Origin: JBMORL01 sp049322335
GTDB lineage: Bacteria; Bacteroidota; Bacteroidia; Flavobacteriales_D; UBA2798
Reading direction: 5' to 3'
Length of the DNA stretch: 64,000 nucleotides
NCBI GenBank assembly: GCA_049322335.1
Contig: JBMORL010000037.1
Location: forward strand, 1 to 64,000
The notes under the pieces were generated by a model. The model was not told the DNA's origin and ran no database searches. It saw nothing but the letters and a program-made list of their open reading frames with translations. Position 1 is the stretch's first letter; each line of letters begins with the position of its first letter. This document shows positions 24,586 to 31,989 of this stretch, in pieces. A program made the translations under genes and the position numbers.

Positions 24586-25260
24586 ATGAGTAAAAATAAA
24601 TTGAATTTATACAAAAAAATATCATTGTTTCTTTTATTTGGCTTCCCCGTTCAGATATTCAGTCAATCCGGTACTTCATTTAAAGAGAAAATTATCCGTA
24701 TTGATGTTGGCTCATGTCCAATGCTGGAAGGGTACACTTTTACCAAAGACTATCGCAATTACAATTATTTCTTAACCACAAAAATTAAAAGTGGAAAAAA
24801 ATTTGCGTGGAGGGCCGGAATAGGGCACAACAAATGGAAAGCCATTGAACCCCGCGATTCAGGATATTACAGGGGATTTATATTACTGCCATCTTTTGGA
24901 ATAGAATGGAATAATTTTCCCAGGAAAGATCGCTTTAATTTTTATATTGGATGTGAAGCAGGGCATAACTGGTATCATCATTCTTCCTACAAACCGGGAT
25001 ATATTAACCGAAAAACCAATTATTATGTTTTTGTATTCCGTGGTGTTTTAGGAATTGATTTCAGAATATACAAACAAATACGATTCAGTTTTGAAGTAGC
25101 AATGGGACCAAGCTACCAGTTTGAGACTTATTACAGAAAATATTATTCCAATAACTCGGTATATTATTCAAAAGACGAGAACTTTTATTGGGATTTCTAC
25201 AAATCAATGCTGTTTGGTATTGGTTATGACCTGGGTTATAATCGCTCTCACAAAAAATAA
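24586..25260 (+). CDS. Exported protein, probable small outer-membrane beta-barrel
   Basis: A 224-residue protein with a signal peptide (ends near FSQS). The mature part alternates polar and aromatic residues in strands, such as FAWRAGIGHNKWKAIE, FNFYIGCEAGHNWYHH and QIRFSFEVAMGPSYQF, and ends in LFGIGYDLGYNRS, as in 8-stranded outer-membrane barrels. I do not recognise a family. No operon partner is evident; the cobalamin adenosyltransferase starts 29 bases later. Confidence 0.6.
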   Translation: MSKNKLNLYKKISLFLLFGFPVQIFSQSGTSFKEKIIRIDVGSCPMLEGYTFTKDYRNYNYFLTTKIKSGKKFAWRAGIGHNKWKAIEPRDSGYYRGFILLPSFGIEWNNFPRKDRFNFYIGCEAGHNWYHHSSYKPGYINRKTNYYVFVFRGVLGIDFRIYKQIRFSFEVAMGPSYQFETYYRKYYSNNSVYYSKDENFYWDFYKSMLFGIGYDLGYNRSHKK

Positions 25261-25289
25261 ATTGCTACATTTGAAATTATCCCAGAATT

Positions 25290-25838
25290 ATGAAAATCTA
25301 CACTAAAAAAGGCGATAAGGGAACCACGCAGCTGATTGGCGGGACGAGGATTCCGAAATCGTCATTGCGCATTGATGCATATGGAACCGTTGATGAACTG
25401 AATTCATGGATCGGGCTGATACGCGACCAGAAAATAAAAAAACAGCATATCACCACGTTGATTGAAATCCAGGACCGGCTGTTTACGCTGGGAGCTATCC
25501 TGGCCAGTGATCCCGGAAAAAGCAAAATGAAAATTCCCGCCCTGGAAGAAAAGGATATTACGTTGCTGGAAAAAGAAATAGACAAAATGGACACTGAATT
25601 ACCTCCCATGAAATCATTTGTATTGCCGGGAGGACATACTATTGTTTCTTATTGTCATGTGGCACGTTGTGTCTGCCGGAGGGCAGAACGCCTCACGGTT
25701 GACCTTTCCTTAAACGATACAGTGGATGAAATTGCCATTAAATACCTGAACCGGCTTTCAGATTATCTCTTCGTATTGTCACGAAAACTTACCCATGAAC
25801 TGGGCGCAAAGGAAATTCCCTGGAAGCCCCGGATGTGA
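25290..25838 (+). CDS. Cob(I)alamin adenosyltransferase, PduO type
   Basis: A 182-residue ATP:cob(I)alamin adenosyltransferase. The N-terminal KIYTKKGDKGTTQLIGGTRIPKS is the ATP-binding motif, RIDAYGTVDELNSWIGLI the second motif, and CHVARCVCRRAERLTVDL the helix with the conserved Arg/Glu of the active site. It makes adenosylcobalamin from salvaged cobalamin, needed for example by methylmalonyl-CoA mutase. The rest of the cobalamin pathway is not in this window. Confidence 0.93.
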   Translation: MKIYTKKGDKGTTQLIGGTRIPKSSLRIDAYGTVDELNSWIGLIRDQKIKKQHITTLIEIQDRLFTLGAILASDPGKSKMKIPALEEKDITLLEKEIDKMDTELPPMKSFVLPGGHTIVSYCHVARCVCRRAERLTVDLSLNDTVDEIAIKYLNRLSDYLFVLSRKLTHELGAKEIPWKPRM

Positions 25839-25854
25839 ATAAAAATATCAAGTA

Positions 25855-25884
25855 TTTGATTTTCAATCATTTATTTTAACTTTG
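25855..25884 (+). promoter_or_regulatory. Candidate promoter for the DUF2795 gene
   Basis: TTTG at 25855-25858 and TAACTTTG at 25877-25884 with an 18-base spacer fit the Bacteroidota consensus. The leader to the ATG would be about 70 bases. Confidence 0.5.
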
Positions 25885-25961
25885 TTGTTAAAATTTTTTA
25901 CTTTGATATTATCACAAAAAATCTATTTTCGCGTAATAATTGAACTAACAAAGGAGAAGCT

Positions 25962-26183
25962 ATGTACTGGACATTAGAACTTGCCTCATACCTGGAAGAC
26001 GCGCCCTGGCCGGCTACAAAAGATGAGCTGATTGATTTCGCCCTTCGCGCAGGAGCGCCCATGGAAGTAGTGGAAAACCTGCAGGAAATGGAAGACGAAG
26101 GCGAAGTATATGAAAATATCGAAGAAATCTGGCCGGATTACCCTTCCAAAGAAGATTTTTTCTTTAATGAGGATGAATACTAA
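25962..26183 (+). CDS. DUF2795-like small acidic protein
   Basis: A 73-residue acidic protein beginning MYWTLELASYLEDAPWPATK and ending WPDYPSKEDFFFNEDEY. This sequence type is strongly conserved in Bacteroidota and related to DUF2795; no function is known. An AAGGAG Shine-Dalgarno site at 25951-25956 lies five bases before the ATG, unusually strong for this window. A promoter and a terminator frame it as a single-gene unit, suggesting a highly expressed protein. Confidence 0.85.
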   Translation: MYWTLELASYLEDAPWPATKDELIDFALRAGAPMEVVENLQEMEDEGEVYENIEEIWPDYPSKEDFFFNEDEY

Positions 26184-26207
26184 ATAAGAACGTCCCCGTC
26201 AATACTA

Positions 26208-26238
26208 ACCCGTTGCGAATTTACGTAGCGGGTTTTTT
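26208..26238. terminator. Intrinsic terminator between convergent genes
   Basis: A 10-bp stem ACCCGTTGCG/CGTAGCGGGT (two wobble pairs) with an AATTTA loop is followed by a T-run. It ends the DUF2795 gene and touches the stop of the convergent minus-strand gene. Confidence 0.85.
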
Positions 26239-27031
26239 ATTTTTCTTTCACAATCTTTTCATTATCACTGTTATCATAGTTCAGATAATAGCCTCCCTTT
26301 TTCAGCTTGCTGCAGTCTACTTCCTTCAGATATCCCTTTTTTATGATATTGCCATAAACATCATATAACTCAAACCGGGTTTCAGCAGAAAATTCTATTT
26401 TATCTTTTATTTTTTTAGAAAGTAATTTTACGGGGGGAATGTTTGAAATAAATTCCACGTGGCTGGAATATTCAACATGGCCACTACCTCCCGCTTGTTT
26501 CACCCTCACTTTATTTTTTCCGCTATGCGGGGTTATTTGAAATTCATAACTGTTTTCTGAAAACAAACCTTTCCCTCCTGCTTCTCCTACAGGAATCCAT
26601 TTGTTCCACACAAATTGTTCGATGATAAAAAACAGTTTACCTTCTTCTTTTATGGTTTTCCACTTCAGCAGGCCTGAAGAATCCACTGAAATTTCTGTGA
26701 CTTCGAAAGTGGGCCGGGGATTTCCATTGTGATAAGTTAGAACTTTTGGCGTACACTCCGGGTAATGCTCAATTTCCACATGCAATGAATCATACAGTTT
26801 AAATCCGAATGAGTCCAGCGGAATTTCATAGGCAGATACTTTTACAGATTGCAGCATTTTCTTTCCGTTTACACGAACTTCTATGGTGCAATAATCATCA
26901 CCCGATGCATTGAAAGGATTCTGTATATAAATATTCTTCCCGGTATAATTTCCATCCAGCACCAAAACGGGATTTTGTGCAGGAGAAACAACTGCAGATA
27001 AAAAAAATAAAACGACCAACCCGGGTTTCAT
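26237..27031 (-). CDS. Exported protein of unknown function
   Basis: A 264-residue exported protein with a signal peptide (ends near SPAQN). Residues 20-110 resemble an Ig-like sandwich with LDGNYTGKNIYIQNPFN; residues 110-200 contain a fibronectin-like segment. The last ~60 residues (FELYDVYGNIIKKGYLKEVD, KKGGYYLNYDN) look like a shortened sorting-domain core, but the usual YPNP motif is missing. I do not recognise a function. Confidence 0.6.
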   Translation of the reverse strand: MKPGLVVLFFLSAVVSPAQNPVLVLDGNYTGKNIYIQNPFNASGDDYCTIEVRVNGKKMLQSVKVSAYEIPLDSFGFKLYDSLHVEIEHYPECTPKVLTYHNGNPRPTFEVTEISVDSSGLLKWKTIKEEGKLFFIIEQFVWNKWIPVGEAGGKGLFSENSYEFQITPHSGKNKVRVKQAGGSGHVEYSSHVEFISNIPPVKLLSKKIKDKIEFSAETRFELYDVYGNIIKKGYLKEVDCSKLKKGGYYLNYDNSDNEKIVKEK

Positions 27032-27077
27032 CTACCCAAGTTAGTCATTTTTTGTTATGGCTGAAAAAAATTCCGGT

Positions 27078-27713
27078 TTATTCGTAAAAATCCACTTTCC
27101 CGGTTTCCACATCATACATTCCGCCCACCAGTTTTACTTTTCCTGTTTTTACCGCTTCACTTACAATGGGAGAAAATTTATACACCTGCCTGATCACATC
27201 AAACACATGCAACCGCGTTACTTTTTCCACAAATTCTTCATTGGAGGAAGTGCGGTTTTCGGTCACCGTTTTTTCTTCTTCAATAGCCGGTTTTATTCTT
27301 TCAAGGAGTTTGGTAAGGTGGCCTACTTTTACATCATCACAAGCTCCTTTTATAGCCCCGCATTTGGTATGGCCCATGATAACGATAGCTTTTACACCAA
27401 TCACCTCAACGGCAAATTCCATACTGCCGAGAATATCTTTATTCAGTACGTTTCCCGCAATACGGCAGTTGAGCAGATCACCCAAACCCTGGTCAAAAAC
27501 AAGTTCGGAAGAAGTGCGTGAATCCATGCAACTTAAAATAAACGCAAACGGAAACTGGTTATCGGAAGTCTGGTTAACCTGTTCCAGCAAATCGCGGTGC
27601 ATTTTAAGGTTATTGATAAAGCGTTCGTTTCCTTTTTTCAGGATTTCTACCGCTTCATCGGGAGTAATGGAGGCAAGTACATCTTTGGTAATCGTTCCTT
27701 TTATGGTTCTCAT
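27078..27713 (-). CDS. Beta-class carbonic anhydrase
   Basis: A 211-residue cytoplasmic zinc enzyme that interconverts CO2 and bicarbonate. The zinc and catalytic motifs are clear: SCMDSRTSSELVFDQGLGD (Cys and the Asp-Arg pair), then IVIMGHTKCGAIKGACDD (His and Cys ligands). It ends with the typical VKLVGGMYDVETGKVDFY. Its start is three bases from the end of the SulP transporter gene, so the two form an operon for bicarbonate uptake and equilibration, as known for SulP-carbonic anhydrase pairs. Confidence 0.93.
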   Translation of the reverse strand: MRTIKGTITKDVLASITPDEAVEILKKGNERFINNLKMHRDLLEQVNQTSDNQFPFAFILSCMDSRTSSELVFDQGLGDLLNCRIAGNVLNKDILGSMEFAVEVIGVKAIVIMGHTKCGAIKGACDDVKVGHLTKLLERIKPAIEEEKTVTENRTSSNEEFVEKVTRLHVFDVIRQVYKFSPIVSEAVKTGKVKLVGGMYDVETGKVDFYE

Positions 27714-27716
27714 GGT

Positions 27717-29270
27717 TTAATGTTTATTTTTTTTATCGTTATTGAATTGAATCCCTGAAATTTTTATTTCGGCACGACTGGCTGCCTGTTTTCTGAAGTC
27801 AGCTATTATTTCGGTAATATCAGGATGAATTTTTCCTGTTCCGTTGCCCTGTATGATTACCTGTCTTTTGCTTTCTGCAGCAGATAATATACGTTTGATC
27901 TTAGCCTTATGTAAAAAAGTAATGGTGCCTGAAAGCCGGATTAAGTATTGTTCGTTATCAGCAGATGTTTCAATAGTTGGTTTTTCCCCTCTCAGTTTAT
28001 GATAAAGAAGAAACAAAAGTGCGGTAACTATTCCGGCAGAAATACCAATGAGCAGATCAGAAAACAGCATAACACCAAGCGTCACAATAAACGGTAAAAA
28101 TTGTTCAACCCCGGCTTTATACATATTGGCAAACACCACTGGTCTTGCCAGTTTAAATCCAACCATTATAAGAATTGCTGCAAGAGTAGCATACGGAATC
28201 ATATTCAGTATATGCGGAATATTGATCACGCAGATAAGAATAAACAACCCGTGTAAAATAGTTGACATTTTTGTGCGCCCGCCAAATGTGATATTGGCAG
28301 AACTTCTTACAATTACCTGTGTAACGGGCAAGCCACCCAACAAACCTGAAACGATATTTCCGGCACCCTGCGCCATTAATTCCCGGTTAGGGGGTGTCTT
28401 TCTTTTCTGCGGATCGAGTTTATCAGTGGCTTCCACACATAATAATGTTTCCAGGCTGGCTACAACAGCAATAATTATTGCCACTTTGTATACATCTGCA
28501 TTATTGAGTTGTGAAAAATCGGGAGTAGAAATCCGGGCCACGAAATCGGAGAGACTGGACGATTCGGGAATTATTACCAGCTGTTCTTCATTCAGATAAA
28601 ACGGCAACAGGTTTTGAAGATACAGGTAATGTAAAACGATACCTGTAATAATAGCCACCAGCGGCCCCGGCAGATACTGAAGAATTTTATTTTTCCTGAT
28701 AAACGGTTGTTCCCAAAGCAAAATAATAGCTACCGAAACAACAAAAATGATTATTGCTCCCGGTGTCACGCCACTCCACATATTCAGCAATTCTGAGAAG
28801 GTGTTTTCGTGGTCTTTTTGAAAAAACGACTCATCGCCTTCGTAATCGGCATCATATCCGAAAGCATGGGGAATCTGCTTAAATATGATAAGCAGTCCGA
28901 TACCCGTTAGCATGCCGGTAATCACCGACCCGGGAAAATAATTGGCAATAGTTCCCAGCCTGAGAAGTCCGAGTATCACCTGGATTATACCGGCCACTAC
29001 AACCGCTGTCAGAAATGTTTCCCACGAATTTCCCAGCGAGGCAATGGCACCTGCTACAATCACAGTAAGTCCTGCTGCAGGTCCGCTTACTCCCAATGGC
29101 GAGCCGCTGACGATACCTACAACTATTCCACCGGCAATTCCGGCAATAATTCCCGAAATAAGCGGGGCCTCTGAAGCCAGTGCAATCCCCAGGCAGAGCG
29201 GAACCGCTACAAGGAAAACTACTATACCGGCAGGAAGATCGTATTTTAATTCACGCAAAAATGGTTTCAT
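27717..29270 (-). CDS. SulP-family anion (probably bicarbonate) transporter
   Basis: A 517-residue transporter; the start is set at the MKPFLRELKYDLPAG methionine, since the 15 residues upstream are not family-like. It has 10-14 membrane segments with the SulP signature PLCLGIALASEAPLISGIIAGIAG (split over two helices) and GVSGPAAGLTVIV. The end (residues ~430-515) is a STAS-like domain, with LIRLSGTITFLHKAKIK. The carbonic anhydrase downstream argues for bicarbonate, as with BicA-type SulP proteins, rather than sulfate. Na+ dependence is likely but not visible. Confidence 0.88.
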   Translation of the reverse strand: MKPFLRELKYDLPAGIVVFLVAVPLCLGIALASEAPLISGIIAGIAGGIVVGIVSGSPLGVSGPAAGLTVIVAGAIASLGNSWETFLTAVVVAGIIQVILGLLRLGTIANYFPGSVITGMLTGIGLLIIFKQIPHAFGYDADYEGDESFFQKDHENTFSELLNMWSGVTPGAIIIFVVSVAIILLWEQPFIRKNKILQYLPGPLVAIITGIVLHYLYLQNLLPFYLNEEQLVIIPESSSLSDFVARISTPDFSQLNNADVYKVAIIIAVVASLETLLCVEATDKLDPQKRKTPPNRELMAQGAGNIVSGLLGGLPVTQVIVRSSANITFGGRTKMSTILHGLFILICVINIPHILNMIPYATLAAILIMVGFKLARPVVFANMYKAGVEQFLPFIVTLGVMLFSDLLIGISAGIVTALLFLLYHKLRGEKPTIETSADNEQYLIRLSGTITFLHKAKIKRILSAAESKRQVIIQGNGTGKIHPDITEIIADFRKQAASRAEIKISGIQFNNDKKNKH

Positions 29271-29354
29271 TTTTAACAATTGAAAAAGGTTAAACAAATG
29301 AAGATGTTGCTTCACCGGCAGGTGAAACAGAAATCTGATTTTTATTCAATCAAA

Positions 29355-29714
29355 TTATGCGTGATTTGCAGGAGGAGGCGTAGGAATATCCCAAACCGTA
29401 TCGGATAAACAGAATTGGTATCCGAATAAAGTGTACACTTTCAGTTCAATATAATGATCAAGGGATTCATTCATCACATGGTCAAAGTCATCGTCCCCCA
29501 GTTCGGTTTCCATTTCTTCAGATGATTCGCCTGTTGGAATGTTTTCTGCTGATTGGGAAACAGGAGATGCACTGGAAAATGCAAAACCTTTCACCCTTAC
29601 TTTTGAATCAGGGGTGGAAAAAGAAAACAGGTTCAGCAATAAAGAAGCAATCATCAACAGGGGCAAAAACCTCCTGCCGGATGAAAATAATTGTATTTTA
29701 ATTTGTTGCCTCAT
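29355..29714 (-). CDS. Small exported protein of unknown function
   Basis: A 119-residue protein with a hydrophobic N-terminal segment (residues 15-33, LPLLMIASLLLNLFSF) and an acidic middle (EEMETELGDDDFDH). The C-terminus ends in a proline-rich tail. It lies 84 bases upstream of the SulP gene on the same strand and could be co-transcribed. I do not recognise a family. Confidence 0.55.
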   Translation of the reverse strand: MRQQIKIQLFSSGRRFLPLLMIASLLLNLFSFSTPDSKVRVKGFAFSSASPVSQSAENIPTGESSEEMETELGDDDFDHVMNESLDHYIELKVYTLFGYQFCLSDTVWDIPTPPPANHA

Positions 29715-29772
29715 CTTACTGGTGAAACAAATATAATCAAAAAATGTTCATTGCCTGATTTATGGGGGAATC

Positions 29773-29800
29773 TCCCGCAGATTTCGCAGATGTCCGCAGA
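29773..29800. repeat. Imperfect inverted repeat, left arm (28 bp)
   Basis: A CGCAGA-rich sequence that is the reverse complement of 30285-30312 at 24 of 28 positions. It lies 15 bases past the stop of the GxxExxY gene. Confidence 0.8.
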
Positions 29801-29815
29801 TTATTAAACTACTAG

Positions 29816-30202
29816 TTACAACTTATTTACTTTACGGTAAATTCCTGATTTAATACTTTCGGTATTAAAGTTAACAAGAATACCCAGCTTTTTATTAGCA
29901 AGGCGAAGATAGGTTAACACCTGTTTATGATGGACTTCTGCCATATTTTCCACTGATTTTACTTCAATAATCACTATATCATTAACCAGAATATCTATTC
30001 TGAATCCCAGATCAAGCTTTGTCTCCTGGTAGAAAACAGGCACAGGTATTTCTGTAGCTGCATTAAGACCTTCCTTTTTTAATTCATATGTAAGTGCCGC
30101 CACATAAACTGATTCCAGTAATCCGGGACCCAGATTATTGTACACTTTAAATATAGCGCCTCTTATTTTATAAGAAATTTCATTTTCAGTTAATTGACTC
30201 AT
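29816..30202 (-). CDS. GxxExxY family protein (PD-(D/E)XK nuclease-like)
   Basis: A 128-residue protein of the GxxExxY group: KIRGAIFKVYNNLGPGLLESVYVAAL contains the name-giving GxxExxY, followed by YELKKEGLN, LDLGFRIDILVNDIVIIEVKSV (D...E-V-K as in PD-(D/E)XK nucleases) and HHKQVLTYLRLANKKLGILVNF. The family is widespread and patchy; its biological role is unknown. It stands alone and is framed by 28-bp imperfect inverted repeats, the same layout as the S23 gene at 17 kb. Confidence 0.88.
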   Translation of the reverse strand: MSQLTENEISYKIRGAIFKVYNNLGPGLLESVYVAALTYELKKEGLNAATEIPVPVFYQETKLDLGFRIDILVNDIVIIEVKSVENMAEVHHKQVLTYLRLANKKLGILVNFNTESIKSGIYRKVNKL

Positions 30203-30284
30203 ACGATTTTTATATTAGCTTTCGCAAATATTAAACAAAACATCATTGGAACTTTAATACTATCGAAAAAACTAAAATTCTTGG

Positions 30285-30312
30285 TCTGCGTAAATCTGCG
30301 CTATCTGCGGGA
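30285..30312. repeat. Imperfect inverted repeat, right arm (28 bp)
   Basis: Pairs with 29773-29800 (24 of 28). It is also nearly identical in direct orientation to a single copy at 51053-51080 (26 of 28). Confidence 0.8.
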
Positions 30313-30413
30313 AACAATCCCCGAATCACGAAATAACTTAATATACTGAAGCAGGTTTCCCCGATTTTTATTGTTTCCCTGATGCATACAACAGGAGAAT
30401 GGAAAGTTTTATT

Positions 30414-30551
30414 TTACCTCCCTCGCCACTTCTTTACAGCAAAAAATAGTATGGTTACAACCACCACTGAAAAAATAATCCATGCAATGATGGTGCCTGT
30501 GCCGGTTTCGGCTGATGCAGTTTTTTCGGCAGAATGAAAAACCTGTTTCAT
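30414..30551 (-). CDS. Small single-pass membrane protein (45 residues)
   Basis: An ATG at 30551 opens a 45-codon frame: an N-terminal polar part (MKQVFHSAEKTASAETGTG), a membrane helix of about 20 residues (IIAWIIFSVVVVTILFFAV) and a positive end KKWRGR. The charge pattern suggests the C-terminus inside. It follows citrate synthase beyond a terminator. No homologue is known to me; small hydrophobic ORFs can arise by chance, but the topology looks real. Confidence 0.5.
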   Translation of the reverse strand: MKQVFHSAEKTASAETGTGTIIAWIIFSVVVVTILFFAVKKWRGR

Positions 30552-30564
30552 AATTTTTGATTAT

Positions 30565-30593
30565 AAAAAAACCCTTCTGAGGGAAGGGTTTTT
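30565..30593 (-). terminator. Intrinsic terminator after citrate synthase
   Basis: A 7-bp stem ACCCTTC/GAAGGGT with a 5-base loop, flanked by A and T runs on both sides, so it can act in either direction. It begins 7 bases past the gltA stop. Confidence 0.85.
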
Positions 30594-30599
30594 GTTTTT

Positions 30600-31889
30600 T
30601 TATTTTCTGTCTTTGATGGGAACGTAATCTCTTTTGGTAGCGCCTGTATAGATCTGGCGCGGGCGTCCGATCGGTTCGTTGTTTTTTACCATTTCTTTCC
30701 ATTGCGAGATCCATCCCGGTAATCTTCCAATGGCAAACATTACGGTGAACATATCTACCGGAATTCCCAAAGCGCGGTAAATGATTCCCGAATAGAAATC
30801 CACGTTGGGATAAAGATTTCTTTCTTTGAAATAAGGATCACTGAGTGCAGTTTCCTCGAGTTTTTTCGCAATCTCAAGAACCGGATCGTGAATACCGAGT
30901 TTATTCAGTACATCATCACAGGCTTTCTTGATAATTTTCGCGCGGGGATCGAAGTTTTTATACACGCGGTGACCGAATCCCATTAAGCGGAACGTATCGT
31001 TTTTATCTTTTGCTTTAGCCACCCATTTATCCACATTTCCTCCGTCATTCTTGATGGATTCGAGCATTTCAATTACTTCCTGGTTGGCACCACCGTGAAG
31101 CGGCCCCCACAAAGCGGCAATTCCGGCAGAGATGGCTGAATACAAATTTGCCTGTGAAGACCCAACGATTCTCACTGTAGAAGTAGAACAGTTTTGTTCA
31201 TGATCGGCATGAAGAATCAGCAAAATATCGAGTGCACGCGCCACTACCGGGTCGGGAACAAATTCGTAGGTGGGCATAGAATACATCATATGCAGAAAGT
31301 TTTCCGTATAGGTATACCTGTTCAACGGATAAACCACCGGATGCCCGATGGAATTTTTATATGCCCATGCCGCCAGTGTAGGAAGTTTTCCAAGAGAACG
31401 GTAAATGGTAAGCAGTTTTTTCTCTTCGGGACGATTGGGATTTTGTGATTCGGGATAGAAAGTAGACAATGAACACATCAAAGATGAAATAATTCCCATC
31501 GGGTGCGCTTTGGAAGGATACGCTTCGTAAAAACGTTTCATGTCCTCGTGCACTAAGGTGTGCTTCGTTATATTGTCGTTGAATTCATCCAGTTGTTTTT
31601 GAGTGGGAAGTTCTCCGAAAATAAGCAGGTAGGCTACTTCGGTAAAAGTAGATTTTTCTGCCAGTTGTTCGATGGGATATCCGCGGTAATGCAATACTCC
31701 CAGCTCTCCGTCAAGAAATGTGATTCCGCTTTTGGTAGCTCCTGTATTTTTATACCCGGTATCGAGTGTAATATAACCGGTTTGGTCGCGGAGCTTTCCG
31801 ATATCAATAGCTTTTTCTCCTTCCGATCCTGTCACTACAGGCAATTCGTATTCTTTTCCATCAAGAATGATTTTAGCTGTGCTGCTCAT
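30600..31889 (-). CDS. gltA: Citrate synthase
   Basis: A 429-residue type II citrate synthase; the start is set at MSSTAKIILDGKEYELP because it matches the family N-terminus. Active-site features are ILHADHEQNCSTSTVR (first catalytic His), ALWGPLHGGANQEVIEML (second His) and NVDFYSGIIYRALGIP (catalytic Asp). RLMGFGHRVYKNFDPRA is the conserved citrate-binding region, and GRPRQIYTGATKR the C-terminal motif. It catalyses acetyl-CoA + oxaloacetate to citrate, the entry of the TCA cycle. Confidence 0.95.
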   Translation of the reverse strand: MSSTAKIILDGKEYELPVVTGSEGEKAIDIGKLRDQTGYITLDTGYKNTGATKSGITFLDGELGVLHYRGYPIEQLAEKSTFTEVAYLLIFGELPTQKQLDEFNDNITKHTLVHEDMKRFYEAYPSKAHPMGIISSLMCSLSTFYPESQNPNRPEEKKLLTIYRSLGKLPTLAAWAYKNSIGHPVVYPLNRYTYTENFLHMMYSMPTYEFVPDPVVARALDILLILHADHEQNCSTSTVRIVGSSQANLYSAISAGIAALWGPLHGGANQEVIEMLESIKNDGGNVDKWVAKAKDKNDTFRLMGFGHRVYKNFDPRAKIIKKACDDVLNKLGIHDPVLEIAKKLEETALSDPYFKERNLYPNVDFYSGIIYRALGIPVDMFTVMFAIGRLPGWISQWKEMVKNNEPIGRPRQIYTGATKRDYVPIKDRK

Positions 31890-31989
31890 GGTTTCTTTTT
31901 TATTTTGGGTAAGGTTCATCTTTCCGCTAAAAGTAAAAAAAGAAACCCAATCAAAACACAGAAGATAAAAATTTTGTGGAAGAAAAAAA

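Noticed and set aside
30409..30714. Open frame of 101 codons on the minus strand
   Set aside because: It runs out of the citrate synthase 3' end in another frame and across its terminator; the residues are basic nonsense. Only the 45-codon frame at 30414-30551 looks real.
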